The notes under the pieces: model-generated
What the model saw: the letters and a program-made list of their open reading frames with translations, nothing else
Database searches by the model: none
Told to the model about the DNA's origin: nothing
Position numbers and translations under genes: made by a program
Part shown: positions 50,897 to 62,652 of the stretch, piece by piece
Layout: each line of letters starts with the position of its first letter
Position numbering within the stretch: position 1 is the first letter of the stretch
From: Sporopachydermia quercuum
Lineage: Eukaryota; Ascomycota; Sporopachydermiomycetes; Sporopachydermiales; Sporopachydermiaceae
Reading direction: 5' to 3'
Assembly: GCA_001599295.1 (NCBI GenBank)
Contig: BCGN01000004.1
Location: forward strand, 992,346-1,056,345
DNA length: 64,000 nt

Positions 50897-51839
50897 ATGT
50901 TGCGAATAACTAGTACAGTGTTGGTAGGATTCTTGACACTTGCTAAAATAGCCAGTTCTGAAGAGCTGAATCCTTTGGTTGTTCTGAGAATAGGTCCACT
51001 CTGTGTATTTTAAGACCGTTTTTGTTTTAAATCTCGCGGGCAATGATAGAACTAATATGATTCTATAGGAGAATGATGACTATCTGCAATGTCACAATTC
51101 AGCCCTCGAATTGTTGCTACAATGTGAAAGCACAGACAGCATCTGCCAATGTCACCAAGTTGAAAACATAAGAACCAGGTGCTTGGACCAATGTCCATCA
51201 TATGTAAGCAAACAGAATATCACCATAAATTTCCGTATTAATTTGTTGTAGATTTACAAAACTGACTAAAGAAAGAATGTTGACACTTTGTATGCATTAA
51301 ACGCTGTATGCAATGAAGAAGCTGAGGGAGCTCATATCATTGGCTTTGATACTTCCATTGAAGTTCTGTTTGACTATTTGACAAATGATGAAGATTATGA
51401 TAAAATGAAGTACACTGAGAATATGATCATGCAAGCCATCGATTCTTCAGAAGAACGCCAAGAATCAAAAATAGAGCTTGAACAATTAATTCCTGGTTCT
51501 GACTCCGAAATATCAAATTACGCCTTACCTCTAGAAGCTCTTGAAATCAGCAAGAACTCAACTCTAAGTTCCGAAGAAACATCTTTTCGTCAGGAAAGTA
51601 ACTCAAAAGAATCTTACTCTCCGTCAGTGACTGTTACTTCAACTCCAAATGCGACAAATATTGCATCTCATGGGTTCAGACAGAATGACAACAATAAAGA
51701 ATTCCATACTGAAACCGATGAATGGGATTCTGGAACATCAGTTATCAATGTTTCTTATAACTTAATCCTCATTTCATGTATTATATGGGCTGTCTTAACA
51801 TTTATCCTTGTACAAGTATTTGGACAAATGAGTAATTAA
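50897..51839 (+). CDS. Secreted or cell-surface Cys-rich protein, two introns
   Basis: Model: exons 50897-51004, 51069-51203 and 51276-51839, 268 residues. Exon 1 gives a signal peptide (MLRITSTVLVGFLTLAKIASS). Intron 1 (GTATTT donor, ACTAAT branch, TATAG) joins it to a Cys-rich exon with CENDDYLQC, LLLQC, SICQC and RCLDQC. With the Cys in the next exon (NAVC) there are eight cysteines, spaced unlike the CFEM pattern. Intron 2 has a GTAAGC donor; I chose the acceptor AG at 51274-51275 because the earlier TAG at 51251 leads to a stop at once. The rest is Ser/Thr/Asn-rich with N-glycosylation sequons, and a hydrophobic segment (LILISCIIWAVLTFILVQVFG) sits almost at the C-terminus. It could be a membrane anchor or a GPI signal. 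Family unknown; the 5' site of intron 1 is the weakest point. Confidence 0.55.
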
Positions 51840-54800
51840 GTTTACAATCATCACCAGGTACAGAATATTCTTCCATAATCTTTCTTGGTGAAAGATGGAG
51901 ACAAAGTAGTTAGTAACTTTCATAGGTACTCTTGTTTATTCATCTATTCAGAATACTCAGAAAAATTGTGTTTTCTATGATTAGCTAAATATGGCAATAA
52001 AAAAATGCATTATCACCTAAAATTCAGCAATATACTGAAATATAGGAACTGCTAAAATCGTAAGTCTACAGGATCATTGCCTATGGATATTTCTATTAAG
52101 CAACAATCGCATTATGGAACTCCGCAAAATGTCGAATGTATATCTAAGTGTTTGATAGGAAAGTGTTTGCAATATATCTAACGGAGACAGCTAGTCGTTT
52201 CCTTGCATCCTTAACTAAGAGAGGGAATGAATGCGAGGTAACAAACAATTGGTGAACCAAGTATATTGTTGATCAATTGATATTGGGTTTATTTGATACA
52301 CAATCACTATAAATGTCATTTAATGTGTATTTTTTCTTCTCTAGTCTTTTTGTTCCTCTTTGTTTTTCTGTATAACTATAGGTACATGTCTAGTAAGCCG
52401 TATCAGATCTGGCTCTCTGAAAACCGAAAGGGAGCAGCAGGAACACTTTGAAATGTCCGAGTTTGGATCATCTGGAAGGGGTTAAACGCCAGCCACACCA
52501 CATATTCATATATACCTACTTTGGGTACGGTTACGAGATTTTACGAACTACAAATTAGTGAACCCTTTTGGTGAAAGCCGAACATTTTGTCTTATTCCAT
52601 GGACTATTCCTAACAACATTTATTGTGAACTTGTTCATAGTTTGTTCCATATATGATCTATATAAATATGTTAGTGCATCGCATTCGATCTTTTCTATAT
52701 TCAGGAACATACTTTCACGAAAGTCATGACATGATGAAACAACAATGAAACAAGACAAATCGGTGAAACACAAACTAAGACATTGCAACGATGTTTAAGG
52801 TTAGCTTTCAATATTTGGAATATTTGCCCTATTTAGGAATACAAAGCAATGAATTAATACTATTTTGTATTTAGATTATGAGTTAAATTAACCCTAATAT
52901 AGAGGCAGAGCTCGAATGTCTCGATTTGGTTCAATTGCCACTTATGGAAGACTCTCCGAAAGATCTGAAAAATCAAGTTTACTATTAAAGAAGAACACAT
53001 AATCAAACAGATGATTATGCAGCATTTTGATTTAAAAATACGAGTTTCATTGAAATGAATTACGATCAGGAGTGAAACAATGAGCTTTTGTACCGAACAT
53101 ATCAAATTCAATCACCATCGGCAACAATTCATTACCTCGGTCGCTTGAGAATCCAATGGCTATGATTTCTTCAAGCTGAAATGTTTGCCTCAAATACTTT
53201 TCTTTAAAGGGTCAAGTTTATTCATACACAGACAGTGTGGTTCGTTCTAATTAACGCTCTAATTCCATTCTGTAACCGGTTTAACTTTGGACTCCAGTAT
53301 CAACCCTGACATTATTATTCGGCTTTGGTAACATTCTGACATGACTCATAATGATTCATTGAGATCAGTAAATTATTCAAAACTACTCGTCCTTGTAACT
53401 ATGGGTGCTTTCATATGGACATTAACAATGATAACAATGATCTAGGAATCAAAAGCTCTTACCTGAAATTGCAAACATTCTCCCATGAAACAAGGTTCGA
53501 AGAACAGAAAGAGAGGAAAGTAGATGCTCAATGCTAGGGATAGTACAGTTGAGAATCAAGAGGAGTGTTTGATTGGTTTGACATTTCCCGCTGATTACTA
53601 CTTGTGATACTAAGCAGAAAGGAGAAAAAATAAAGGTGGTACTGATAATCATAAAAACAGGAGAATAATGACAATATCATAGCCTAAGCCATATTGAGAT
53701 GGTAGTCACTTAGTCTGTATCTGAATTCTATTAGTGGAGAAGAAGTTTTCTCTCTATTTATGATTATATAATATGAAATGAAACCTGACATTATTGACTC
53801 GGATTAACTTTCAACCTTTTTGTTCCTGAATTTTCTTTGACCATTGTAATTTCAAGATTTCGAGGGAATAGAGAGAGAAAACTTGCAATAAAAGAGTTGT
53901 CATTGTAAGTCCTGAAACAGATATAATGCTTTGCTTCTACTAAGTATTAAAATGTAATATTTGAGCTTCCAAAATGTATTGAAGCGTTGATTATAGAATT
54001 AAACATCGGTAACTACGTCTAAGATTTAGTCGATGGAGACTCATTGTAGTACTATCCATATAAATATTGTACAGGGATCTCCTCCTGCCACACTTAGTGA
54101 AACAAACAATCCGAGACTATTTACAGCAGATTAGAGCTATTAGCTGCCAAAACTTGATAATGCTGAAGTCGGAACAATACAAATAAAAAATTAGTCTACT
54201 GTTACTATTAGTTAATGCAACTGCTGTTCTAAATCTTAAGAATAGAACAATGCATGTTTCTTTCCTGTCAGAAACCATGATCCAAGAACAGGCGTCAGAA
54301 CTTCAGTACCAAACACTCAAATTTACTTACATAATGCCATCCCTCTGATTGAATGACTTAAATCAAAGCAAAGTGAAGAAAATACAATTGTTTCAGGTAG
54401 GTAGCAGCGAATTACATTAAATATTGTACAATGAAGTTGTAAATGAATCTATGATTCACTTCCTTGTACTCTTATTCCTTATTATAGTAAAGAAATTCGT
54501 TATGATTTATTCCTAGAATACTCTCTCTCTTTTTCATTAAAGCAAATAAGAATTACATTCAGCTTTTCGTTTACCGATAAACTAGTTCCATACCATCAAT
54601 AGTTCAACACTTCCCTATCTTTTGATTCACTAAACAACGTTTTGTTGACTGTCAACTATTTTAAGTTAAGAAGAAAGTCCTTTTTATAGCCTCTGAGGTT
54701 AAGACTAACCGTGTAAAGCTAATTTCTCATTCTATTGTATGCAATGATAGAGTATTGTGTCAAAGTTTCCTTTTGTCATGACATTGTATATAATCACAGA

Positions 54801-55230
54801 GTTGATTAGTACAAAATAAGCTTTACCATTTAATTTTCCCAATACAGGTTTTCGTCTTCAATAATGAATGGACCTTCTCATGATTTGCGATTGAAATGTA
54901 ATGGGCCTGGATTCATACAATCAATTATTTTTCTTTCTTACCATTTGTTTTGTTCACTTTCAACATGAACAGGTCTATTTTTATGAACAAACATCGCTAG
55001 ATTGATAAGATACACTGCAACCTTTCGTACTTTTTCTCCTTGTCAGAAGTTACCCATAGAAAACAAAGGAAAAGTGACAAGAAGCTCATTATTGGATAAA
55101 GCAGAATCAATCAAAACGACTAAAGTTCAGTTTTTTGACAGCTTAGATGTCATAAATCGTACGTGAGGATCTCGTATGGGTAGGGTATCAAAGTTTTTGA
55201 GTTCTTATGTACTAGTAGTATAGATACAAT
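51840..55230. other. 3.4-kb gene desert
   Basis: The longest gene-free stretch in the window. Small open frames (under 85 codons) show no family resemblance. I looked for tRNA B boxes, spliceosomal snRNA signatures and RNase P/MRP motifs and saw none. A GC-richer patch at 52400-52500 can form a small hairpin (52412-52435). Unannotated ncRNA, an origin or a centromere cannot be excluded by eye. Confidence 0.5.
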
Positions 55231-57063
55231 ATGGCTGGAACAGCTCAATCATCCGGGTATACTGAGAGCTCACCAGATGGAACGGATGCAAATCAATCGG
55301 TAAGCGACGCTAGTAGCCAAGCGTTAGAGCATAATGATAGCAACAAAAGTGAAGAGGTTTCAACGCCGTCTTCTGGGACAAAACCTAGTGGTAAGGGTCA
55401 CTTTAGCGGATCGGGCTTTACACAAGCTATTAGACAAAAACTTCGGTTTGATGATGAAGCGACATGGAGAAGATTTTCAGCAAGACGGCTGGAATTGATT
55501 GACAAATATTCTTTAGCAACAAGAAAAGGTTCAGAACAATATAACGAGATTCGAACAGTAGCTGAAATGTTGAGACAAGAGTACGGATACACAAAGGAAA
55601 CCATCTTTGATTTCGATAAGTTGGTGCTGGCAGGGATTCAATCGGTAAGAAGAAATAGGAAAAGGCCAAATAAATCACGGAAGGAAAATCAAAAGTTTAT
55701 CAATACGAATAACTCCACCAAGTTTATCAGCTATGATGCATCAGCGCCCATGATGAAGCAAAAGTCTAGTAAAAGTAGTACTGATGATGATGATCCTGAA
55801 GGGTTCTCCTTGAAGAGAGCTAAATTTGGCCTAGTTAATAATTCAGCATCAAGCGACCAACCATTATCTTATAATCCCTTCATGACTTATATTCCTTCTC
55901 AACCTTTCCTTCCCCCAGTGACGCAACCTCAACCAATTGGTTCAATGTCTCAATCTATACCTCCTCAAACGCAAATGGCTCCAGCTGGGCTTCCAAGCTT
56001 ACCTATTTACAATGTATCACATGGGCTTGCGTCCGTTCCAGGACAATTCATATTACCACAAAACACAACATCCTATTCCATATTGTCCACTCCAACGTCT
56101 TCAGGAGTTTCTTCTAATGAAGCAGATGTGGATGTATTCATCAAGTACCTAATACAGCACAGTGCTTTCTTTCCTCCAGAAATCAAGAGCCAGTTTGCTG
56201 AATCTTGCACGAAATCTCAAAGCATCAAACAATTATTAGATCATCGCAAAGTAAACGAAGGAATATCTGGCAGAAGGGTTTTTGAAGCTGAATTGATTGC
56301 ATTGAAAGATGTAGGCTCCCATATCTGGGCGGCGTCAATGATTCTGGCTATCAATGAATACCGTAAAGTGAATGAGAAACTGGCGCCTGTGGACTTTGAA
56401 AGGATAAGTTTTCTAGTGTTCAGGAGTTTCAATAACAATAAGTTTTCACAATTTGTCTTTGAAGAGCTTGAAATTGAATTTCTAAAAAATAATTTACTTT
56501 TGTCCAAGAACTCTTTCATGGTGAAAGAATATCTTAATGGTAATGTCGGACTTTTTCTCCATGTAATAATTGGGGCTTTGTTCAAAGACGAGCTAATCGC
56601 ATATGAGCTATGTCGACGATTTGCTACAGCATCGGTAGATAAGGCAGTGGCACGATGCATTGAGATTTGTAGGGAGGTTGGATCGGTTGATATTTCAAAG
56701 CTTTTACCTCCTCCTCCATCAATCCCTTCGACATCGCCCAATCCAATGGTGAAACCAGTGACGTTAAGGTTTGTCAATTCGCAGTTGAATTTCACATTTA
56801 ATGCTGAAGCTAATAGTCCCCCGACTATGACTGAGCTTATAGAGAATGGGAAGACGGCATTCCATATTGTGGATACAAAGATTTTGAAACTTAGGGATAT
56901 GTCAAATAATCAGATACTGGCATCCGATCAAGAACTCGAATTAGTTTTCAAGAATCAAGATAACATCAATCTAGAGCTGTTGAAAACCCACCCATCTCTT
57001 CCTGCTCCATTACCATTACCCCCAATTAGAGGCTCTAATGGGACTTTCCACAAACTGCTATGA
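55231..57063 (+). CDS. VHR1: VHR-domain transcription factor (biotin/vitamin H response)
   Basis: In S. cerevisiae Vhr1 activates the biotin transporter genes VHT1 and BIO5 when biotin is low. The 610-residue protein carries the VHR DNA-binding domain at about residues 62-148: GFTQAIRQKLRFDDEATWRRFSARRLELID and later EYGYTKETIFDFDKLVLAGIQSVRRNRKR. A disordered Pro/Ser/Gln-rich region follows. A helical C-terminal half (about 290-500) and a terminal segment resembling a small folded domain (TLRFVNSQLNFTFN ... ELELVFKNQDNINLELL) complete it. Leu87 in RRLELI is encoded by CTG, which supports the standard genetic code. Vhr2 is a paralogue in Saccharomyces; I cannot tell the two apart here. Confidence 0.88.
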   Translation: MAGTAQSSGYTESSPDGTDANQSVSDASSQALEHNDSNKSEEVSTPSSGTKPSGKGHFSGSGFTQAIRQKLRFDDEATWRRFSARRLELIDKYSLATRKGSEQYNEIRTVAEMLRQEYGYTKETIFDFDKLVLAGIQSVRRNRKRPNKSRKENQKFINTNNSTKFISYDASAPMMKQKSSKSSTDDDDPEGFSLKRAKFGLVNNSASSDQPLSYNPFMTYIPSQPFLPPVTQPQPIGSMSQSIPPQTQMAPAGLPSLPIYNVSHGLASVPGQFILPQNTTSYSILSTPTSSGVSSNEADVDVFIKYLIQHSAFFPPEIKSQFAESCTKSQSIKQLLDHRKVNEGISGRRVFEAELIALKDVGSHIWAASMILAINEYRKVNEKLAPVDFERISFLVFRSFNNNKFSQFVFEELEIEFLKNNLLLSKNSFMVKEYLNGNVGLFLHVIIGALFKDELIAYELCRRFATASVDKAVARCIEICREVGSVDISKLLPPPPSIPSTSPNPMVKPVTLRFVNSQLNFTFNAEANSPPTMTELIENGKTAFHIVDTKILKLRDMSNNQILASDQELELVFKNQDNINLELLKTHPSLPAPLPLPPIRGSNGTFHKLL

Positions 57064-57380
57064 CGTGCATATGTATAATTTACTATATTACATGAAGTGT
57101 ATTCTATTTTAAACGTTATGTCAATAGATAAACGAATATAAAACACATTACAGTATCAAGAATTTAAAGTAACTATCATAAACTGACATTAGGTATATAC
57201 CAACAAAACATAATATACATCCTGAAACTTCCATTCGTATGATAGTTAGATTCAGCAATCAGTCAAACAGAACAATCAAAAATTCAAAAAGGTATTAGGG
57301 TTATATAAAATTAAAAAGTATAGCGATTTTCATTAAGAAATCACAAATAATGATGAATTCTGTTCTGTCCGATTATTTAA
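57064..57380. other. Intergenic between convergent VHR1 and SUR7-family gene
   Basis: About 320 bp, AT-rich; only 3' regions expected. Confidence 0.6.
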
Positions 57381-58343
57381 TTAATGCGAGCTATTAGAAC
57401 GCTCTCTTCTGACCTTCAAGAATGAAATGCCAGTGCCAGCACGTTGATTTTCGACTGGAGCAGTGGCATTTGAATCAACGAGATCAGAACTGTCAGCCGG
57501 ATCGTAAGTAGTAGCTTCTGGTTGAGCTCCTTCGGTTGCTGGTTCCCTCTTCCTGAAGAAACCCCACTTCGATTCTGTCTTTTCACTATATGGAGCTCTT
57601 TGGAAAGAAGAGTTATCAGCCAATTCTGGATCCACTACCGCTGTTCCTTCTGGGTATCCTTGAGAATAAGCCCTATAAGAAGCGCTTCCTCTGATACATT
57701 TACAGCACGAGGCGACAAACACTAGTAGAGTGAGAGCAGTAGCAGCCCATGTGAAACCTTGCATCTTAGCACCAATTTTGGCAGAGAAATCAGACTGATC
57801 ATTATATTCATTTCTACCAAGAACAATAGCAGCAGTAGCCAAAGCAGATGCTGTCATTGTGAAAAGAGTAGCCAAGAACAACGAAATTGTGTTGACAACA
57901 GTGAAGAAGTAGGCACAAGCAGAAAGGACAGTTAAGAAGAGTGACACAACTGCAAAGAACAAGGCAATGATGTAGAAAGCAAAATAGAATCTACTAAGAT
58001 AGTAATAAGTATCTTGAGATGAAATAAAACCTCCCACAATGAATGCTCGTCTTGGTGAGTCAAGTGGGTCTTCCGCAAAATTGTTCTCTGGTGAGAAAGG
58101 CAAAGCGGCAGTTGGGTTACCACATGTGTAAGTATTCCAGCCGTCGGTTGACTCACAGATACGCCAGAAATACCAACGCAAGGAATAATTATCAGTTGTA
58201 TGAGTAACTTGAATCCATTCGAATTCATCCAAAGGTGTTGTCATCTTTGCTCCCGACAAAATAATGAGAAAGAGGAACAAAATTGCTCCCGCTAAGAAGA
58301 GGATGGGTCCAACCCTCCAAAGTATTCTGAATAGGATAAACAT
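57381..58343 (-). CDS. SUR7: SUR7-family plasma membrane protein (eisosome)
   Basis: Tetraspan protein of the Sur7/Fmp45/Pun1 family, marking the MCC/eisosome domains of the plasma membrane. 320 residues. Membrane span 1 is at about residues 8-30. An extracellular loop follows with the family pattern YFWRICE...WNTYTCGNP (a Cys pair near residues 63 and 74). Spans 2 and 3 are at about 121-172 and span 4 at about 195-215. A cytosolic tail with GSASYRAYSQGYPEG and charged residues completes it. The layout is clear, but which family member this is cannot be decided (Sur7 itself, Fmp45-like or Pun1-like), so the symbol marks the family. Confidence 0.82.
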   Translation of the reverse strand: MFILFRILWRVGPILFLAGAILFLFLIILSGAKMTTPLDEFEWIQVTHTTDNYSLRWYFWRICESTDGWNTYTCGNPTAALPFSPENNFAEDPLDSPRRAFIVGGFISSQDTYYYLSRFYFAFYIIALFFAVVSLFLTVLSACAYFFTVVNTISLFLATLFTMTASALATAAIVLGRNEYNDQSDFSAKIGAKMQGFTWAATALTLLVFVASCCKCIRGSASYRAYSQGYPEGTAVVDPELADNSSFQRAPYSEKTESKWGFFRKREPATEGAQPEATTYDPADSSDLVDSNATAPVENQRAGTGISFLKVRRERSNSSH

Positions 58344-60915
58344 CTTTATATAATAGCAGTCAAAATATATCTCTTTATTAGTCTTTCTAGTCTTCTGATA
58401 TTCAATTGTTGTGATAAATCTAAGGGAATGTCTTTGTTAGCTTTTTCCTTATGATATTCTTAGTAGGATATTCTGAGAATATATAGAATGTATACTCTCT
58501 CCCCATCCAAGTATTGGTTCCAATTAGCCTGCCCCAAGTTAAAAATTCTACATACATTTGCAACTTCAATCGCAATTAAAATTGTTCATAATACATTAAT
58601 TACTATAATAAAATAGATAGCTACTAAGCATAAGATGAACAGTATTGGATTAGAAGACAACTTCTCATAGAGAGGAAGAGATAATTTATTTTCTTCTTGG
58701 TTCTTTTGAACTTCGTCTTTCCTTTTCTTTGTTTGTTTTCTTTCCTTTTGGTCCAGTTGAGGTGATGCGCAACTTTAATTTAGGTCTGAACTTTATTTCT
58801 ACATTTACAGGACATTGCATTGCATTGCACGATGCATTGCAGAGAAATCTGAAAAAAATACTTAAGTAGGCTTTGAAGGAGGCAGTATTGTTATATGAAA
58901 CTCGACGGTTACTGACAAATAATAGGGTCATAATATTAATTATTGCCTATTTGTTAAGAAAGTTCATTTATATTAACTACAGTAGTTGGAATAGGTTCTT
59001 GCGGCAATACATCGGCGAACACAGACAATGATTCTCAGTGTAACATGAGAATTAATCCTTAAAAATGGGGTGCTTATTAAAGTTCGTAATGAATTAATAT
59101 ATTCTGTTTTGGGACGAAGTCTAATTGTGATGAAAAGGAGAGTTCAAGNAGCTTTGGTGCTTCATTCAAGTAGTATAAGCAAAATGTTTACATTTTGAAG
59201 ACAACATAGCAGTTGTTAGCATTAAATCACAGCAATGATTAACAGAGTAAATAATTTACTTCATAGTGTTTTGAATAGTTAAGTTTTATGTGTATTCCGA
59301 TAATAAGTGTTTATGGGTCACAGCCCCTTAGTCAACCAGAATATTTCAGGTTAACATGTAAGGTATATTTTGTATGAGAAGCTCCGCCCTTACATTTCGC
59401 CCTGTTTAACAATGAATTTCGGTCTACGTAAATGTACAATTCAAATGTAATTTTTAATGGTGAGAAAATGATGAGGTTACAAGTTGCGTAATCTAATTAT
59501 TTTTTTTCTCAGACGTTGATCTTGTCGAAGTGAAAAGTTATTTATATCTTGCTGATGTCAACTCTTCTGGAAACAAAAGGTCATTTCTCTGGCTGAGAAA
59601 GTAGAACTTATTGTTAAGTAGGCTGACAACATAACCACTCAGTATATAGAAGATCCTTCTAACTAAGGTAGTAAATAATCAAGAACTGCTGTCCATGTCG
59701 TCAGATATTGGGCTCAAAAACCATTGATGTTAAAGATACTTCAACTCGAAACACACACTGTTATTTAATTCTGCCATTTTGTCATTTTACTGATTCTATC
59801 GAAAATCCTGGTTCGGTTAGAATCATCATTTATTCATTCGCATCAATTAAATATACCGTATTTCGCAGAGTAGTTACTGTGATACTATACAAATCTCCCA
59901 TAAATCGATTTAGAAATTGCTTTGTTCATCTCTTGTACATCATTTGAGGCGCCCAAAAGAAACGTTTTCTGTCCAAAAATAGTCATCTATAAACGTCACT
60001 GCATGAATCCTGCATTACAGAGAATTACATCACTATACATTCAAGTTGCATTGAAGTTTATTGTTTAATTTTTAGCTTTCTGCAATGGTATGCAATCACA
60101 TGCAAGGATCATCGGTTAGGAATTGCCGTAAGACTTCAGAACTTATATTATTTATCATCACAGGTATATATGACTATCAACTATTATTGAATTAAGCTTG
60201 ATATTTTCTCCCAATAGAGCTATTTGAGATAGTCAATAAAAAGATTCTTTATGTTTTTTTGGTGCTTGTAATAGTCCTTAATTGTCCAACCGTTGCAGTA
60301 GTATGTGGTTCATTTAAAATCCAATAGCCAATGTAATAATTACGGAAACAATAGTGAAATTTTCGGAGAATATAGATCTATTCTTATCTTTTATTCAGGT
60401 ACCTTATGAATTATATACTAATAATGGTTGTCACTTTATCATCTCTCAATGAACTCTCCATGAGAAACAAAAATCACGAAAGGAGAGGAAATTCAGAGTA
60501 TTTTTTAGACAATCTACTAACTAATGCGGAATACACCGTATGTAATATTAAACTAGATATCGGAGACCACAGGCAAATACCTTCTGTTCTTTTCAATTTT
60601 AACCTAAACAATTACGAATTATCCTTTCCATTGATTGATTAATGTATGAGGATTCATATAAGTTTATCACTTTAAAAGAAGGCGATTTCAACGCTAAGAA
60701 TAACTAAAAGCTTTATAATAAGGGCAAGTGTGATATATACACTCTGATTGAAATCACTGTGTTAACAGAAGAGAATCAGATGTTATTTGACATAGTGGAC
60801 AGACATCTCAACAAGTCATGGGGCTGTAACTAGAGGAGGTACAGAAACAAGGAGAAACAGCAAACACGAATTTTGCCATAAATAACTGGCAGAAACCTTC
60901 TTGAAATTTTCTAAT
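58344..60915. other. Divergent intergenic region (SUR7-type / IRS4), 2.6 kb
   Basis: No credible gene. Open frames (up to 81 codons, for example 58686-58931, 59708-59947, 60406-60642) lack known motifs. One ambiguous base at 59150. A tandem GCATT run lies near 58815-58840 (CATTGCATTGCATTGCA). Confidence 0.55.
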
Positions 60916-62652
60916 ATGAAGACGAAGTCCAAGAAACTTGGAAAGCCAACGCCAACAACGAACACTAATGCCTTGACAGCAGCGGCGCTGGCTGCGAGCG
61001 CCATAGCTTCTCAGAAAGACCAATCGAAACAGCTGCCAATAGCTCAACCCCCAGTCAGAACTAGACATAGAACACATCGCTCACAGAAAAGTTCTAGCCA
61101 CTACAATGAAGGATTTTTAAGTTCTAGAACAAGTTTAAGAAAGCCCAATGGTAATAAAGTCACTGTTCCTCTCGGATCATACNCATTAGGTGTTCCCATG
61201 ACACCCTCCTCGTCATCATATNCCACCAAATCAAGTATTCCAGAACCACTACAGCCGGTGCGGGAGTCAAATCAGATTGCTTCTAATATTGCGTCAAATG
61301 CTGCTCAAGCTGCTATAAAGGATCATAGGTTGAGTTCTGAGGCCTTGAATCAAGCTGAGCAAGCAAACGAGGTACCTGTCATTCTGCCTATAAACCACTC
61401 AGATTCTGCTAGTGTTTCAGACGCTATTTCATACGATCCACCAAGTAAGACCTCTGAAGACAAAGATACGAATAACGAATTGCTACTGCCACGGTGTTAC
61501 TATTATTCGAATTCAAGTTCCGAATCCTTATCTTCAGGAGCTAGTGATATTCCAGATTATGGATATGAACAATTAAAAGTTCATCTTGATGATCTTTTAA
61601 TTGCTGATTCTGGGTCTTCAATTGCGACTGCTTCTGGTTCTGCCTCACCAGCAGGCTCTATTTCAGCTATATCGTTGGCAGATAGTACTGATTTACCGCC
61701 TGACGTAGAAAGAAGTAAGGTCAACGGATCTTTACGCGAGAGAAAAACTTCTCAGACTCAGCAACAACCGCAGAAACTGCAAAGAAAACTTCCACCAAGT
61801 ATGTTGAACAGAGAATCAGAATCTGGTAATAAAGCCGTGAAGAATGTTGAAAACTTGGATTCAAGTACACCTTTGAATTGCTCAATTGCGGCAACTCCAG
61901 TTGCAGTTAATGAATCAGATAATAAAAATATTCTGAAGATAGAGCCATTGCAAATTGAGCTACAAGGGCCATCGAATAAACAAGATATACCCATTTCGAA
62001 ATCAACTGGAATGACCCTACGGAAACAGCCTATTCAATCACAAAGTAGTAACTCGGTCAATAACCTAAGCAGTGCATCTTCAGTTTATTTTCAGCCTAAT
62101 CCTTCAAGTACGTCGTTGCTGAATTCTATATATAACTATCAACAACCGAAACAAAACACAGTGCATTTAAGAACGTCAATGAGAAAAGAGAAGAAACGAA
62201 AAACTTTCAACAAAGAAAAGCCATGGAAGAATCACACTGAAATTTACGTTACTGATATGGAGAGGAAACGTTATGAAGGTCTATGGGGAGCAAATAGGGG
62301 AAATTATATCACACCGAAAGAGCTAGAAAATATAGAAGAAAGTAATGATCCATCTGATTTTATTCACTCTTTCGTTGTAAGAGATCTATGGTCAAGATCA
62401 GGACTAAGTATGTCAATTTTATCGAAAATTTGGTCGTTAGTGCAACCTAAGCCAATAGGTCTCCTAAACAGAGAACAGTTCCTGGTTGGCATGTGGCTGG
62501 TGGATCAATGTTTATATGGGAAGAGACTACCGAGTGTTGTTGATGATGTTGTATGGAATTCTGTTGCAAGATTTCATGTTAATGTTTCTTCAAAATCCTT
62601 TAAATCCAAATCCTCATTAAACAAAAAGATTGCTAAACCGCAGAAGAGCTAG
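60916..62652 (+). CDS. IRS4: EH-domain protein Irs4/Tax4 type
   Basis: Irs4 and Tax4 bind the phosphatidylinositol 5-phosphatase Inp51 and so help control PI(4,5)P2, cell wall integrity and, in S. cerevisiae, autophagy. I start it at ATG 60916 (MKTKSKKLGKPTPTT); the frame is open to a TTG at 60901. 578 residues. The first about 430 are disordered, Ser/Asn/Gln-rich, with an Ala-rich patch near the start (LTAAALAASAIA). The C-terminal EH domain (about 430-555) begins KPWKNHTEIYVTDMERKRYEGLWGANRG. It continues with FVVRDLWSRSGLSMSILSKIWSLVQPKPIGLLNREQF, the helix-loop-helix pair in which the Leu-x-x-Ile-W-x-L core of EH domains is visible. Ambiguous bases at 61183 and 61222. The basic tail resembles that of Irs4. 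Confidence 0.9.
   Translation: MKTKSKKLGKPTPTTNTNALTAAALAASAIASQKDQSKQLPIAQPPVRTRHRTHRSQKSSSHYNEGFLSSRTSLRKPNGNKVTVPLGSYXLGVPMTPSSSSYXTKSSIPEPLQPVRESNQIASNIASNAAQAAIKDHRLSSEALNQAEQANEVPVILPINHSDSASVSDAISYDPPSKTSEDKDTNNELLLPRCYYYSNSSSESLSSGASDIPDYGYEQLKVHLDDLLIADSGSSIATASGSASPAGSISAISLADSTDLPPDVERSKVNGSLRERKTSQTQQQPQKLQRKLPPSMLNRESESGNKAVKNVENLDSSTPLNCSIAATPVAVNESDNKNILKIEPLQIELQGPSNKQDIPISKSTGMTLRKQPIQSQSSNSVNNLSSASSVYFQPNPSSTSLLNSIYNYQQPKQNTVHLRTSMRKEKKRKTFNKEKPWKNHTEIYVTDMERKRYEGLWGANRGNYITPKELENIEESNDPSDFIHSFVVRDLWSRSGLSMSILSKIWSLVQPKPIGLLNREQFLVGMWLVDQCLYGKRLPSVVDDVVWNSVARFHVNVSSKSFKSKSSLNKKIAKPQKS

Noticed and set aside
52412-52435. GNRA-like hairpin with GGGAGCAGCAGG, reminiscent of SRP RNA domain IV
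   Set aside because: The 5' strand of the SRP symmetric loop is not present and no flanking S-domain helices can be drawn; T-rich tracts upstream would end pol III transcription.
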